A stretch of 64,000 nucleotides of DNA from JAGVSR01 sp964458265. Its GTDB lineage: Bacteria > Pseudomonadota > Alphaproteobacteria > Rhizobiales > Hyphomicrobiaceae. Made by a program: the position numbers and the translations under genes. Location: contig CAYWIF010000002.1 of NCBI GenBank assembly GCA_964458265.1, positions 186,001-250,000 on the forward strand, given 5' to 3'. The notes below the pieces were generated by a model. It was given only the letters and a program-made list of their open reading frames with translations, had not been told where the DNA came from and did not search any database. How positions within the stretch are numbered: position 1 is the first letter of the stretch; the number at the start of each line of letters is the position of its first letter. Below, piece after piece: positions 17,737 to 27,173 of the stretch.

Positions 17737-20736
17737 CTAGTGGGCCGCCTCCCAATTGTCCGCCGCCTTGGCGTCGACATGTATCGGCACGCTCAACCGA
17801 ACGGCCGGCTCGGCGGCCGTCTCCATCACCCGCCGTGCCGTTGCAATGAGCGCGTCCGCGTCCGCTTTCGGGGCCTCGAATACAAGTTCGTCATGCACCT
17901 GCAGCAACATCCGCGCAGCAGTCAGTTTGTTCACTTCAAGCGCTTGCGGCATGCGGATCATGGCGCGCCGGATGATGTCGGCCGCCGATCCCTGGATCGG
18001 AGCGTTAATCGCGGCGCGCTCGAGAAACCCGCGCATCGACGGGTTCTTCGTATTGATCTCCGGATAATGCACCCGCCGGCCGAAGATGGTTTCGACAAAT
18101 CCGTTCGCATGCACGAACGCCTTCGTGGCGTCCATGTAGTCGCGAATGCCGGGAAATCTCTCGAAGTAGGTTTTGATGTACGCCGCGGCTTCCTCGCGGC
18201 CGATGCCGAGCTGATTGGCAAGGCCGAATGCCGAGATGCCATAGATGATGCCGAAGTTGATCGCCTTCGCGCGGCGCCGCACTTCACTTGTCATCTCCGT
18301 CAACGGCACGCCAAACATTTCGCTGGCCGTCATCGCGTGAATATCGAGACCGTCGGCAAACGCCCCCTTGAGCTGCGGGATATCGGCGATGTGCGCCAGC
18401 ACGCGCAGTTCGATCTGGGAATAATCCGCCGAAACGAGCGTACGCCCCTTCTCCGCGATGAAGGCGGTGCGGATCTCACGGCCTTCTTTCGTGCGGATCG
18501 GAATGTTCTGCAAATTCGGATCCGATGACGACAGCCGCCCCGTGGTCGTCGCCGCCAGTGCATACGACGTATGAATGCGGCCCGTGTCGGGGTTGATGAA
18601 GCCGGGCAGTGCGTCAGTGTAGGTCGAGCGCAGTTTGGTCAACTGCCGCCACTGCAGCATGGTGTCGATAAGACGCCGCGCATCCGGCGGCAGCTCTTCG
18701 TTCGCCGCAAGATCGTCGAGCAGTCCCGCCCGCGTCTCCCACTGCCCCGTCTTCGTCTTCTTGCCGCCCGGCAGTTTCAGGGTGTCGAACAGAAATTCGC
18801 CAAGCTGCTTGGGCGAGCCAAGATTGAACTTATGCCCGGCGAGCTCGTAAATGAGCGCTTCGTGCTCAGCCGCCCGCTGCGCAAACGTGCCCGACAGCCG
18901 TGAAAGGATATCGCGATCAACTTTGATCCCGTCGCGCTCCATGGCAGCAATCACGGGAAGGAGCGGCCGTTCCAGCGTCTCATAAACCGTCGTGACCCTT
19001 TCGGCTGCGAGCCGCGGCTTCAGCACCATCCAAAGACGCAGCGTCACGTCTGCGTCTTCAGACGCATACTCCGTCGCCTTGTCGATCGGCACACCGGCGA
19101 AGGTCTTTTCGGATTTCTTCGACCCGGGCGCATGGGCGATGACGTCACCGAACGAAATGCACAGGTGTCCGAGATGCCGCTCGGCCAGATCGTCCATGCC
19201 GTGCCCGCCACGCCCGCCGTCGAGCGCGTAGGACATCAGCATGGTGTCGTCGAACGGTGCGATCGCAACGCCGTGCGTGGCCATCACAAGCGCATCGTAT
19301 TTGAGATTATGACCGATCTTCAGAGTTGCCGCGTCTTCGAGCAGCGGCTTCAATCGCGCCAGTGCTTCGCTGAGCACAATCTGGCCGGGCGCCAGCGACG
19401 CGCCACCGAACAGGTCGTCGCCCGTCTTGCCGTGACTGATTGGAACATAGCACGCTTCACCTGGCGCCACGGCGAGGGAGAAGCCGACAAGTCCTGCCTG
19501 CATCGCGTTCAGGCTGGTCGTTTCGGTATCGAACGCGACCAGACCCGCCGCCCGCGCCCGCGCGATCCACGCATCGAGTTCGTCGCCAGTCGTCACCGTC
19601 TTGTAGGCGGCGCGATCGAAGGGCACGGCGCGCACCAGAGATTTCGCAGCCTCGACACCGGCCCCCGGCGTACCGGCGCCGCTCGACGCTCGCCCGTCGA
19701 CTTTCGCAGCCCCTCCCGCCCCGATTTCCGTCGCCGGCGATTTCTTCGCAATCGTCGACCCGACCGACGCTTCCAGAGGAGCAGGCGCTTCGACGCCGAG
19801 CTTCTCCGCGATGCGCCGGGTCAGCGTGTTGAACTCCATGCGCCGCAGGAACCCGATCAGGGTGTCGGCATCGGGATCGCGCACGCCGAACTGCTCGACC
19901 GGCTCAGCTTCCGGCACGTCGTTCTTGAGACGCACCAGTTCGCGCGACACCCGCGCTTGGTCTGCGAATTCGATCAGCTTCTCGCGCCGCTTGGGTTGCT
20001 TGATTTCACCGGCACGATCCAACAACGAATCCAAATCGCCGTAGTCGTTGATCAGTTCCGCCGCCGTCTTCACACCGATGCCGGGCACACCGGGCACGTT
20101 GTCCGTCGAGTCGCCCGCGAGCGACTGCACATCGACGACCTTGTCCGGCGGCACGCCGAACTTCTCCACCACCTCGTCGCGCCCGATTTTCTTGCCCTTC
20201 ATGCCGTCGAACATGACGACGCCAGGTCGGATCAACTGCATGAGATCTTTGTCCGACGACACGATGGTCACGTCGCCACCGCGCTCGGTAACGTCCCGCG
20301 CATAGGTCGCGATGAGGTCGTCGGCTTCATAGCCGTCCTGCTCGACGCACGGCACGTTGAAAGCGCGCACCGCATCGCGGATCAAAGCAAACTGCGGCAC
20401 CAGCTCCTCGGGAGGCGGCGGCCGGTTGGCCTTGTATTGATCGTAGATTTTATTGCGAAACGTCTCGCGCCCCGCGTCGAAGATCACTGCAAGATGGGTC
20501 GGCGCCTCTGCGGCCTTGGATTCCTGCAACAGCTTCCACAACATGGTGCAGAAGCCATGCACGGCGCCCACGGGCAACCCATCGGACGGGCGCGTGAGCG
20601 GGGGAAGCGCATGAAACGCCCGAAAAATGAAGCCTGACCCGTCGATCAGATAGACATGGCTACCTTTAACGATCGGCACAGGTTCGGCGTCGGTCGCGAC
20701 GGGAGAGGACGGGGGAGGCGGCTTCGAAGCTGTCAT
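17737..20736 (-). CDS. polA: DNA polymerase I
   Basis: A 999-residue repair and Okazaki-fragment polymerase with all three activities. The 5'-3' exonuclease is N-terminal (VYLIDGSGFIFRAFHALPPL, then DNVPGVPGIGVKTA). The 3'-5' proofreading domain keeps its metal ligands (FDTETTSLN). The polymerase domain has motif A (SADYSQIELRVLAHI), motif B (RRRAKAINFGIIYGIS) and motif C (QVHDELVFE). An Ala/Gly-rich linker sits near residues 315-355. The length is normal for alphaproteobacteria. It is transcribed toward the pqqA genes and divergent from nothing close; no partner genes adjoin it. Confidence 0.98.
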   Translation of the reverse strand: MTASKPPPPSSPVATDAEPVPIVKGSHVYLIDGSGFIFRAFHALPPLTRPSDGLPVGAVHGFCTMLWKLLQESKAAEAPTHLAVIFDAGRETFRNKIYDQYKANRPPPPEELVPQFALIRDAVRAFNVPCVEQDGYEADDLIATYARDVTERGGDVTIVSSDKDLMQLIRPGVVMFDGMKGKKIGRDEVVEKFGVPPDKVVDVQSLAGDSTDNVPGVPGIGVKTAAELINDYGDLDSLLDRAGEIKQPKRREKLIEFADQARVSRELVRLKNDVPEAEPVEQFGVRDPDADTLIGFLRRMEFNTLTRRIAEKLGVEAPAPLEASVGSTIAKKSPATEIGAGGAAKVDGRASSGAGTPGAGVEAAKSLVRAVPFDRAAYKTVTTGDELDAWIARARAAGLVAFDTETTSLNAMQAGLVGFSLAVAPGEACYVPISHGKTGDDLFGGASLAPGQIVLSEALARLKPLLEDAATLKIGHNLKYDALVMATHGVAIAPFDDTMLMSYALDGGRGGHGMDDLAERHLGHLCISFGDVIAHAPGSKKSEKTFAGVPIDKATEYASEDADVTLRLWMVLKPRLAAERVTTVYETLERPLLPVIAAMERDGIKVDRDILSRLSGTFAQRAAEHEALIYELAGHKFNLGSPKQLGEFLFDTLKLPGGKKTKTGQWETRAGLLDDLAANEELPPDARRLIDTMLQWRQLTKLRSTYTDALPGFINPDTGRIHTSYALAATTTGRLSSSDPNLQNIPIRTKEGREIRTAFIAEKGRTLVSADYSQIELRVLAHIADIPQLKGAFADGLDIHAMTASEMFGVPLTEMTSEVRRRAKAINFGIIYGISAFGLANQLGIGREEAAAYIKTYFERFPGIRDYMDATKAFVHANGFVETIFGRRVHYPEINTKNPSMRGFLERAAINAPIQGSAADIIRRAMIRMPQALEVNKLTAARMLLQVHDELVFEAPKADADALIATARRVMETAAEPAVRLSVPIHVDAKAADNWEAAH

Positions 20737-20884
20737 TGGAGGCGGACTATAGGCATATCGCCCGCCCGCGCCAGCCCTCGCCCGTCCCAGCCTTTGCCCG
20801 TCATAGTACCGGCGCGGCCGGCCCTAACCGGCAATCAACCCGGGCCGCCAGTCAACACGCCGCCGATACGCGGAGCCAATAGCG

Positions 20885-21370
20885 TCAGGAACGCAACTCA
20901 CCGTGCCGGGCGTGATTTTCTGTTCCCGCGTCGCGTGGACCCTGCCGGGACACCACCTTCTGCAGAAAGGCGCCAAACTGTTCGCGCTGTTCTTCACTGA
21001 GCGATTCCACCAGCGCTTCATCCACCTTGTTGGCGATCGGCAGCGCGCGCTGGAGAACCTCCTTGCCCTCAGGCGTAATGCGCACGGCGTACATGCGCGC
21101 ATCCTGCCGGGTCCGGCGGCGCGAGAGCAGTCCACGCGAAACGAGCCGGCGGACGATGTCGGCCAGGGTGGACCGGTCAATGCCGGAAATTTCGCACAGC
21201 GACGTTTGGCTTGGGTCCTCAAGACTGTCGACCACCGACAGCACGACGAATTGCCGGGCCGTGATGCCCAGTTCGCCAATCGAACGGGCAAAAAGATCTT
21301 CAGCCAGCTGGCCCGCACGATGCAACAGGTGCGTCGTGCTCGACGAAACGAGAGTAACATGAGCGTTCAT
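20885..21370 (-). CDS. MarR-family transcriptional regulator
   Basis: A 161-residue winged-helix regulator. The DNA-binding region is visible as ITARQFVVLSVVDSLEDPSQ, then TSLCEISGIDRSTLADIVRR as recognition helix region and the wing RRRTRQDARMYAVRITPEG. ATG at 21370 is preferred over GTG at 21376 because AAGGA lies at proper spacing only for the ATG. MarR proteins usually respond to small aromatic ligands or oxidants; target unknown. Confidence 0.9.
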   Translation of the reverse strand: MNAHVTLVSSSTTHLLHRAGQLAEDLFARSIGELGITARQFVVLSVVDSLEDPSQTSLCEISGIDRSTLADIVRRLVSRGLLSRRRTRQDARMYAVRITPEGKEVLQRALPIANKVDEALVESLSEEQREQFGAFLQKVVSRQGPRDAGTENHARHGELRS

Positions 21371-21940
21371 GGACACGCTTCCTTCCTCGGTTGTGGCCTG
21401 GGCGCGCGGTTATCAGTCTTTGGCGCGCCTTGAGCGCAACGTGCGGCCTGAATTGCGTTTCGGGTTCCATACCCGCCTGACCGGCTAGGCCCTGTCGTGG
21501 CCGGACGGTCAGCACCGATTGCAAAGTATGACGCGCGGCACGGCCATTTGGTTCCGGTACTCGTCCGTACACGGCACAAGCACTGTCGGCCAGGAACCCA
21601 ATGCACTCCGCCGCCACCTTCGCGAGCTAGCCGGCGATTTACCGAAGCTGAAACATCCTGCGAGCGAAACCGGCCTCGGCCGGGCCGGAAATCCTGGCAA
21701 ACCCCACCGGCCATCTGGTCGAAACCGGTGGCTTTGGCGATCGCTAGGGGCACTGCGCGGATGATCAACCGCTGCACGTTTCCTATTGCTCGCGCTATTC
21801 TAATAGCGACGGTCGCCCCTGTCATCAGACGATTGACGTACGCGGCCAGTCTTTCGCCGGACGATGACCGCTGAGCCGCCATTTGCGGGCGGCGGGCGAA
21901 TGAGCTATCTACCGGGCCCGGGCCGCTGGCCGGCCAGGAT
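21371..21940. other. Intergenic region, about 570 bp, no supported gene
   Basis: A 171-codon minus-strand frame (21367-21882) and overlapping plus-strand frames are open here, but they have Arg/Pro/Gly-rich composition without domain character and the minus frame runs into the MarR start. It may hold the MarR promoter and that of the tRNA gene. Confidence 0.5.
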
Positions 21941-22017
21941 GCACCCGTAGCTCAGCTGGATAGAGTGTTGGATTCCGAATCCAAAGGTCGCAGGTTCGAA
22001 TCCTGCCGGGTGCGCCA
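21941..22017 (+). tRNA. tRNA-Arg, anticodon CCG
   Basis: A 77-base gene with encoded CCA. The acceptor stem GCACCCG pairs with CGGGTGC, the D-arm is GCTC/GAGT, the anticodon stem TTGGA/TCCAA frames the loop TTCCGAA (anticodon CCG, reading CGG), and the T-arm contains GGTTCGAATC. Confidence 0.97.
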
Positions 22018-22175
22018 GTTTTGTGGCAATGACGAGCCTCCTCCGAAAAATTTCCCCTTCCCCCCTGTTCGGACACAGCCGCGAGTCACGTATGACTGTT
22101 GCGGCGTGAGCAGCGGACGAACGCCCCCGGCGCTCGCCCCGCGCGCATGCTCCCAACTGACGTGGAGACCCTTCG

Positions 22176-22367
22176 ATGCCTATGATCGAATTGAGCGAGT
22201 CCGAAGTCGAAACGCTGATCTACGCCCTCGGCGTAGCAAAGGCTGACCTCAGGGAATCGATCGACGACGCGAGCCAAACCGCCGAAGACAAACAAGAGTG
22301 GATTGAGTACGTCGCCGAGATCGAGGAAGTGAGCGGCAAGCTAACAGTCTTGAGCGAGGCGGCCTAA
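22176..22367 (+). CDS. Small acidic hypothetical protein
   Basis: A 63-residue, strongly acidic, probably all-helical protein (ELSESEVETLIYALGVAKAD). GTGGAG stands about 10 bases before the ATG, and a strong terminator follows 50 bases after the stop, which supports a real gene. A second ATG at 22182 is possible. I do not recognise a family. Confidence 0.62.
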   Translation: MPMIELSESEVETLIYALGVAKADLRESIDDASQTAEDKQEWIEYVAEIEEVSGKLTVLSEAA

Positions 22368-22416
22368 GCGCACCGGAGCGCCACGCCGCCGCCAGGACGG
22401 CGAACCCGCAGTAAAA

Positions 22417-22450
22417 AACCGGCGCAATGCTCACGGGCATTTCGCCGGTT
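22417..22450. terminator. Bidirectional intrinsic terminator
   Basis: A hairpin with arms AACCGGCG and CGCCGGTT extended by AATGC/GCATT after a one-base mismatch. It is followed by CTGTTTTG on the plus strand and TTTTTTAC on the minus strand. It serves the convergent small ORF and SoxYZ-like gene. Confidence 0.85.
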
Positions 22451-22482
22451 CTGTTTTGTACGGGTCGCCGCAAAGTTTCCGG

Positions 22483-23301
22483 TCAGCTGCCGGGCCCGAT
22501 GGGGAAGGTCCGCTTGAAGACGGTCCCGCTCGTATCGCGCGCCGTCACAATCATGTCCGCTGACCCATTGGTCTTATAGTCAAAGGCGAACCGTGGATTC
22601 TGCTTCAGCGTGATGCTGCCGGACATCGTCAGCACGACATCGTCGCCCTGCTTCACCTCGATGTGCTCGACCATCAGGAGGGGAACATAAAACAGCGTGA
22701 TTTGGTCGAGAACCATCCCGGTATGATTGGGGTGGTTGAGTTCGAAGTCGGCCTGCTGAACGGTATTTGAAGCGGTGGCGCGCGGCCCTTTCAGAGCCAG
22801 CTTCATTTTTCCCATGTTGGCGGCGATCTCTTCCGGCGACCCCTGCGGCGGCGCCGAACAAGATGCCTGACCGCCCGCGAACTTGACGAGCTGCTCCACC
22901 ATATAGAGTTCACCACCGGCCGCTTCGACCACCACGCGCACGTCCGATTGCTGGTTCAAACGGATGTACGTCGTCAACGCCGCGTGATCGCGCGCCGTAC
23001 CCAATTCGAAAACCGCTGCGACCGGCGACGGGTTCTCATCGACGATGAATGAGACGGACTTGATCGTCTGGCCTTTGGGAAGGTGCACGTCGGCACTGAG
23101 CGGCACGGCCATCACATCGTCCGGCCGGTACGGCGCACTCAGCTTGATGATCCCCGATCCATCGAGAACTGCGCGCGACCCGTAAACCTCGGCTTTGATT
23201 CCGTCCCACGCCGGCCCGGCGACGGCAGCACCGCTGCACCACAATAAGGCGGCAACCAGTCCCACCACTGTGGCGCTGCTGAAAGGGGCGCTCGTGCGCA
23301 T
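22483..23301 (-). CDS. Quinoprotein dehydrogenase-associated SoxYZ-like carrier
   Basis: A 272-residue exported protein fusing a SoxY-like and a SoxZ-like domain. The signal peptide is visible (SATVVGLVAALLWCSGAAVA). The SoxY-like domain ends with GGQASCSAP, where SoxY has its substrate-carrying cysteine tail; the SoxZ-like domain follows with NHTGMVLDQ and the typical C-terminal TDSxG-like region (ARDTSGTVF). This fits the TIGR04557 family found with PQQ-dependent dehydrogenases. The start at 23301 is set by GAGGA 6 bases upstream and by the signal peptide; a frame extension to 23427 is spurious. No dehydrogenase gene adjoins it here. Confidence 0.85.
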   Translation of the reverse strand: MRTSAPFSSATVVGLVAALLWCSGAAVAGPAWDGIKAEVYGSRAVLDGSGIIKLSAPYRPDDVMAVPLSADVHLPKGQTIKSVSFIVDENPSPVAAVFELGTARDHAALTTYIRLNQQSDVRVVVEAAGGELYMVEQLVKFAGGQASCSAPPQGSPEEIAANMGKMKLALKGPRATASNTVQQADFELNHPNHTGMVLDQITLFYVPLLMVEHIEVKQGDDVVLTMSGSITLKQNPRFAFDYKTNGSADMIVTARDTSGTVFKRTFPIGPGS

Positions 23302-23402
23302 GCAATCCTCGTCGATGGTCTTGAATGGAATTTTTCGTCGCGGGGATGTTTTCCTTGCTCCGTCGCGTCTGTCAACGCAGCAGCCGCAGCATATCCGGCG
23401 GA

Positions 23403-24122
23403 TCAACGCGCTCCTGCCGACCGCCATCCGGCTTTCTGCGCGTCCGCTTCACTGCAAAACCATCGCTCGCCCCGGTTTTCATCGACTTTGACCCGGCCGT
23501 ACCAAGGGCTCCAGGGCATATGATAAATATGCCCGTTTTCCGTGATGTTGCCTTTGATCGCACACCCTTCCGGCGCACGGACTTCCGCCACTTTCCAGCG
23601 ATTTTCCCGGTAAATCCAGGGCGCTTCCGCGTCGCCCTGCCAGATGCCTAGCGCCTTGGCCCGCGCCTCGGCCTCCGTTGCCACATAGGCCGTGGAGTAT
23701 TTGACGAACGCCCAGGCATAACCGCGTCGGACAAGTTCACCGTTGATCTCCAAGCCGTCCACCGAGCAGACGCCCAGCATCCGATCGTACTTGTCGGTGC
23801 CCTGGCTCCGGCACGAGACACGCCGCCTGTCAATCAGTTTCGCCAACATATCCGCCGCGGCCTGTCCGCAGGCCCAGGTCCCGCCCTTTGCACGGCTGCA
23901 CATTTGCGCGCTTTCCGGCGCGTCGATGCCTTCCAGGCGAATACGCTGCCCCGCAACCTCGATCGTATCGCCGTCGATGACAGTCGCTGTTCCCGAAACG
24001 TCGCCGGTCCCGAACCAGGACAGGGCATCGGCGCGACCCGTCAGCATTGCAAGGCAAGACACCGTGGCCAGCGCAAGCGCCACCGGCCAGCGGTGAAGGG
24101 AAGTGAAGCCAATTTCTCTCAT
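23403..24122 (-). CDS. Secreted thermonuclease-family protein with C-terminal sunset-like domain
   Basis: A 239-residue protein with a signal peptide (PVALALATVSCLAMLTGRAD), then a staphylococcal-nuclease fold: GTATVIDGDTIEVAGQRIRL, GIDAPE, and KYDRMLGVC with the following ELVRRGYAW. The C-terminal 60 residues (CAIKGNI, IYHMPWSPWY, ERWFCSEADAQKAGWR) look like the sunset domain often found after SNase folds. It probably degrades nucleic acids outside the cytoplasm, though the full catalytic Arg-Glu-Arg set was not checked by alignment. Confidence 0.88.
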   Translation of the reverse strand: MREIGFTSLHRWPVALALATVSCLAMLTGRADALSWFGTGDVSGTATVIDGDTIEVAGQRIRLEGIDAPESAQMCSRAKGGTWACGQAAADMLAKLIDRRRVSCRSQGTDKYDRMLGVCSVDGLEINGELVRRGYAWAFVKYSTAYVATEAEARAKALGIWQGDAEAPWIYRENRWKVAEVRAPEGCAIKGNITENGHIYHMPWSPWYGRVKVDENRGERWFCSEADAQKAGWRSAGAR

Positions 24123-24493
24123 AGGTTGAATCTAGGAGAGTCGGCTGCCTTTTTCACGGCCCCCTGAAGGCACGATTATGTTCAGAAAAATTATGTCATT
24201 GGATTGAATCACTTGGCAGAATCGCCGGTGACGAATGCCACCGTCAACTCGACCATAAGTTGCACATGAATCCTTACCCGTTTGGCCAGTTGACGTATGC
24301 GGCGATCGTCCCAGCCATCGGACACAGAAGCGCCCGCTCGTCCGCTTAGGCTCGCGCCGGAATTAAAGAGTTGGAAAAACAAGGGTTGCGGCCAGGTACG
24401 CCCTTGCTGCGCAGAACCCAACGCTCCAACGCTCCGAATTGTAATCCATTCTTGCGCGCCCGGGCATCCGGCGACGCGATCGTCGAGGCCTCG
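24123..24493. other. Divergent intergenic region, about 370 bp
   Basis: Lies between the nuclease and asmA starts. AT-rich compared with its surroundings near 24170-24210, as expected of promoters. An asmA frame extension to 24371 has no family character. No gene or RNA recognised. Confidence 0.5.
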
Positions 24494-26857
24494 ATGACAA
24501 CCCACCAGCCCCCGCGCCAACCGCCAGGACCGCCGCACCTCGGCGCCTATCGACCGAGTGACGAGGCAGGAGCGCAACCTCAGGGCCGTCCGGGCCCCGC
24601 CGCAGGACCCGCCATGCATCCAGGTCCCCCACCGCGTGGCCGGCCCATGCCGCCGCCAGGTTACGGCCCGCCCGGTGGCCGCAGACCGCCGCCCGCGACG
24701 CGCTATCGCCCCGGCCCGCCTGACGATGACGGCGGCGGAAGCGGCATACTCAAAATTTTGTCCATTGCCTTTCTTGCCGTCGTCGGCCTCGCGGCAGCCG
24801 GTGCCGCGGCGCTCTACGTCGCCGGTCCGGCGGACCTCGTGCGCGACCAGATCGTCACGCGCGTCAAGCAACAAACCGGCCGCGACCTCGTCATCAACGG
24901 GGCCACGAGCTTCACTTTCTACCCCGCGCTCGGCGTTAGCATGGGCGATGTTGCCCTTTCCGCGCCGCCGGGAATGACGGCGCCGCCGCTGGTCACCATC
25001 AAGAACCTGACGGCAAGCGTCGCGCTCATGCCTCTGCTGTCCCGCGAAGTCGAGGTGAAGGAAGTTCGCCTCGAGGAACCGGTCGTCAGCCTGCAGGTCG
25101 ATACGGCCGGCCGCAAAAGCTGGGACTTCGCCGTCAATCTCGTCCCGACGTCGCCCGTGCGTTTCGCGCAGGCCTCCGATCCCAACCTCGCCACCGACGC
25201 ACAACCGGGCGCAGCCATGCTGGTCGATGGTTCGCTGACCTCGATCGAAAGGATCGCTCTTGGCGATGTCCGCATCGTCAACGGCTCGCTCCTTTACAAC
25301 GATCAGCGCACCGGAACTGCCGAGACGGCGTCAGCCATCGACCTCGTCATCGCAGCGCCGTCGTTCGACGGGACAGCCACCGCGAACGGAAAATTTCGCT
25401 TCCGCGACGAACCGCTCGAACTGACGAGCGAAATCACGTCACCCGCCGGCTTCCTGCGCGCGTCATCCGGCCGCGTCGTGGCTCACTTGAAGGGCGCTCC
25501 GATCGATCTTCGCTACGAAGGCACCGCACGCTTCGCCGGAACAACCGATCTCGACGGCAATCTTGCCGTCTCCTCGCCATCGCTGCACCGGCTGGCGGCC
25601 TTCGCCAACAATCAAAAGCCGTCTGCCGGCGAGGACCGCCCACTCGCCGTCACCGGCAAGCTGACGGCTGCCGGCAACACCTGGACGCTCAGCGGCGCGA
25701 CCGGAGCCATCGAACGCACCAAGGGCACGGGCGATATCGCCGTCACCACCGGCGGCGTGCGGCCGATCGTGAAAGCCAACCTCAAGTTCGCCGAACTCGA
25801 TCTCAATGCCATCCTTGGATATGCCCGCAGCGAGCCCGCACCTGCCCCAACGCCGTCCGATCCGAAAACCGCACCCGCTGCAACACCGGCAAATCCCCCA
25901 GCACCCCAATCGATCGAAGACCTGCTCAACGCCGACCCCGCGCCCGGTCCGCAGGTGCGCGGTTACACCAAGCGCGCGGGCTGGGATCAGGATCCGTATG
26001 ATTTCACGGTTCTGAACGCCGTGGACGCCGACGCGCGCATCACTAGCGGCCGCCTCTTCTACAAAGATATCAAGATCGGCCAGTCGCTCATGGCACTCGC
26101 GCTGAAGGCTGGCGTGCTCAAGGCTGAATTCACCGATGTGCAGCTCTACGGCGGCCGCGGCAAGGGCCTCGTCGCCATCGACGCCTCCGACCTCGCCTTC
26201 CCGCGCATCACCACCAACGTCGCACTCGACGGCGTTGAAGGCCGGCCGCTCCTGAAGGATGCCGCCGATCTCGACTGGCTCGACGGCAAGGCCAAAATCA
26301 CCGCCGGCGTTACGGGCCAGGGCAAAAACCAGTCCGCGATCATGAACTCGCTCGGCGGCAGCGCCGACATCGCCATTACCGACGGCGCCATCGTCGGCGT
26401 CAACATCCCCGGCATGTTGCGCAATGCCGGCCAGGGCAAATTCGGTGGCCTCTCATCAGAACCGACGGAAAAAACCGACTTCAGCGAAATGTCGTCGAGC
26501 TGGGCGATCAACAACGGCGTCGCGCGCAATTCCGATCTGAAGCTCGTCGGCCCGCTGATCCGCGTGACCGGCGACGGCGCGGTCAAACTGGGCGAGCGCG
26601 CCATCGACTACACGCTGAAAACCAAGATCGTCTCCGACGCACGCGGCCAGGGTGGCCCGATCGACATCGGCGGCCTCGAAGTGCCGCTTAAGGTGCAAGG
26701 CCCATGGGAGAAGCCGAAGTTTGCGCCTGATCTCAAAGGTGTTTTCAAAGACCCCGACAGAGCCGTCGAGACGATCAAGGAGATCGGCAAGCAGTTCAAG
26801 GGCAAGGATGCCAAGGAAGTGCTGCGCGGACTATTCGGCGGCGGCGGTCAACCGTAA
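24494..26857 (+). CDS. AsmA family protein
   Basis: A 787-residue inner-membrane protein of the AsmA/TamB-related group, which span the periplasm and influence lipid transport and outer-membrane assembly. It begins with an unusual Pro/Gly-rich cytoplasmic segment of about 85 residues, then one membrane helix (LSIAFLAVVGLAAAGAAALY), then the AsmA region (IVTRVKQQTGRDLVINGATS; LGVSMGDVALSAPPG). The AsmA C-terminal region is also present (VALDGVEGRPLLKDAAD; SLGGSADIAITDGAIVGVNI). It ends in the typical LRGLFGGGG tail. The start at 24494 begins the Pro-rich segment; the true start could be further in. Confidence 0.9.
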   Translation: MTTHQPPRQPPGPPHLGAYRPSDEAGAQPQGRPGPAAGPAMHPGPPPRGRPMPPPGYGPPGGRRPPPATRYRPGPPDDDGGGSGILKILSIAFLAVVGLAAAGAAALYVAGPADLVRDQIVTRVKQQTGRDLVINGATSFTFYPALGVSMGDVALSAPPGMTAPPLVTIKNLTASVALMPLLSREVEVKEVRLEEPVVSLQVDTAGRKSWDFAVNLVPTSPVRFAQASDPNLATDAQPGAAMLVDGSLTSIERIALGDVRIVNGSLLYNDQRTGTAETASAIDLVIAAPSFDGTATANGKFRFRDEPLELTSEITSPAGFLRASSGRVVAHLKGAPIDLRYEGTARFAGTTDLDGNLAVSSPSLHRLAAFANNQKPSAGEDRPLAVTGKLTAAGNTWTLSGATGAIERTKGTGDIAVTTGGVRPIVKANLKFAELDLNAILGYARSEPAPAPTPSDPKTAPAATPANPPAPQSIEDLLNADPAPGPQVRGYTKRAGWDQDPYDFTVLNAVDADARITSGRLFYKDIKIGQSLMALALKAGVLKAEFTDVQLYGGRGKGLVAIDASDLAFPRITTNVALDGVEGRPLLKDAADLDWLDGKAKITAGVTGQGKNQSAIMNSLGGSADIAITDGAIVGVNIPGMLRNAGQGKFGGLSSEPTEKTDFSEMSSSWAINNGVARNSDLKLVGPLIRVTGDGAVKLGERAIDYTLKTKIVSDARGQGGPIDIGGLEVPLKVQGPWEKPKFAPDLKGVFKDPDRAVETIKEIGKQFKGKDAKEVLRGLFGGGGQP

Positions 26858-26858
26858 T

Positions 26859-26899
26859 GCGCCTTCCGGCCGGCTCCCCGCAGGGGAGTCGGAAGGCGC
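26859..26899 (+). terminator. Hairpin after asmA
   Basis: Nine-bp outer arms (26859-26867 with 26891-26899) and an 8-bp inner stem form one long hairpin two bases after the asmA stop. There is no T-run directly after it, so it may be an mRNA end stabiliser rather than an intrinsic terminator. The remaining 270 bases to the next gene hold no ORF I would call. Confidence 0.5.
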
Positions 26900-27173
26900 C
26901 ACGATAAGTGAGCAAAAAATTCTGCGCCGTAGACTCGCAAGTCTGCACTGCAATACACAACTAACCCCTTGCAGATCCGCGTTAATGGCGCGTGAAACGC
27001 ACCTGCAAAAAATTTTGCCTCAGGGGTCATTTTTTTCTTGCACGAGGGGGGCACTGGCCTCATATGCACCCCTCTCCGTTCGTCCACCTGCCCCGAAGGT
27101 CAAGGAGCAATCCCCACACCCCTAAGGTAAGGAGCGGACGGGTTAAATCTGTCTGCTGGTTGGGGAGGGTCAT

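Noticed and set aside
19132..20637. 501-codon plus-strand frame opposite polA
   Set aside because: Antisense shadow of a complete DNA polymerase I; Arg/His-rich translation without any known fold.
21367..21882. 171-codon minus-strand frame upstream of the MarR gene
   Set aside because: No recognisable domain, no good ribosome-binding site, and it overlaps the MarR start in another frame.
24209..25204. 331-codon minus-strand frame over the asmA start
   Set aside because: Composition is Arg/Gly-rich without domains and it overlaps a well-supported AsmA gene.
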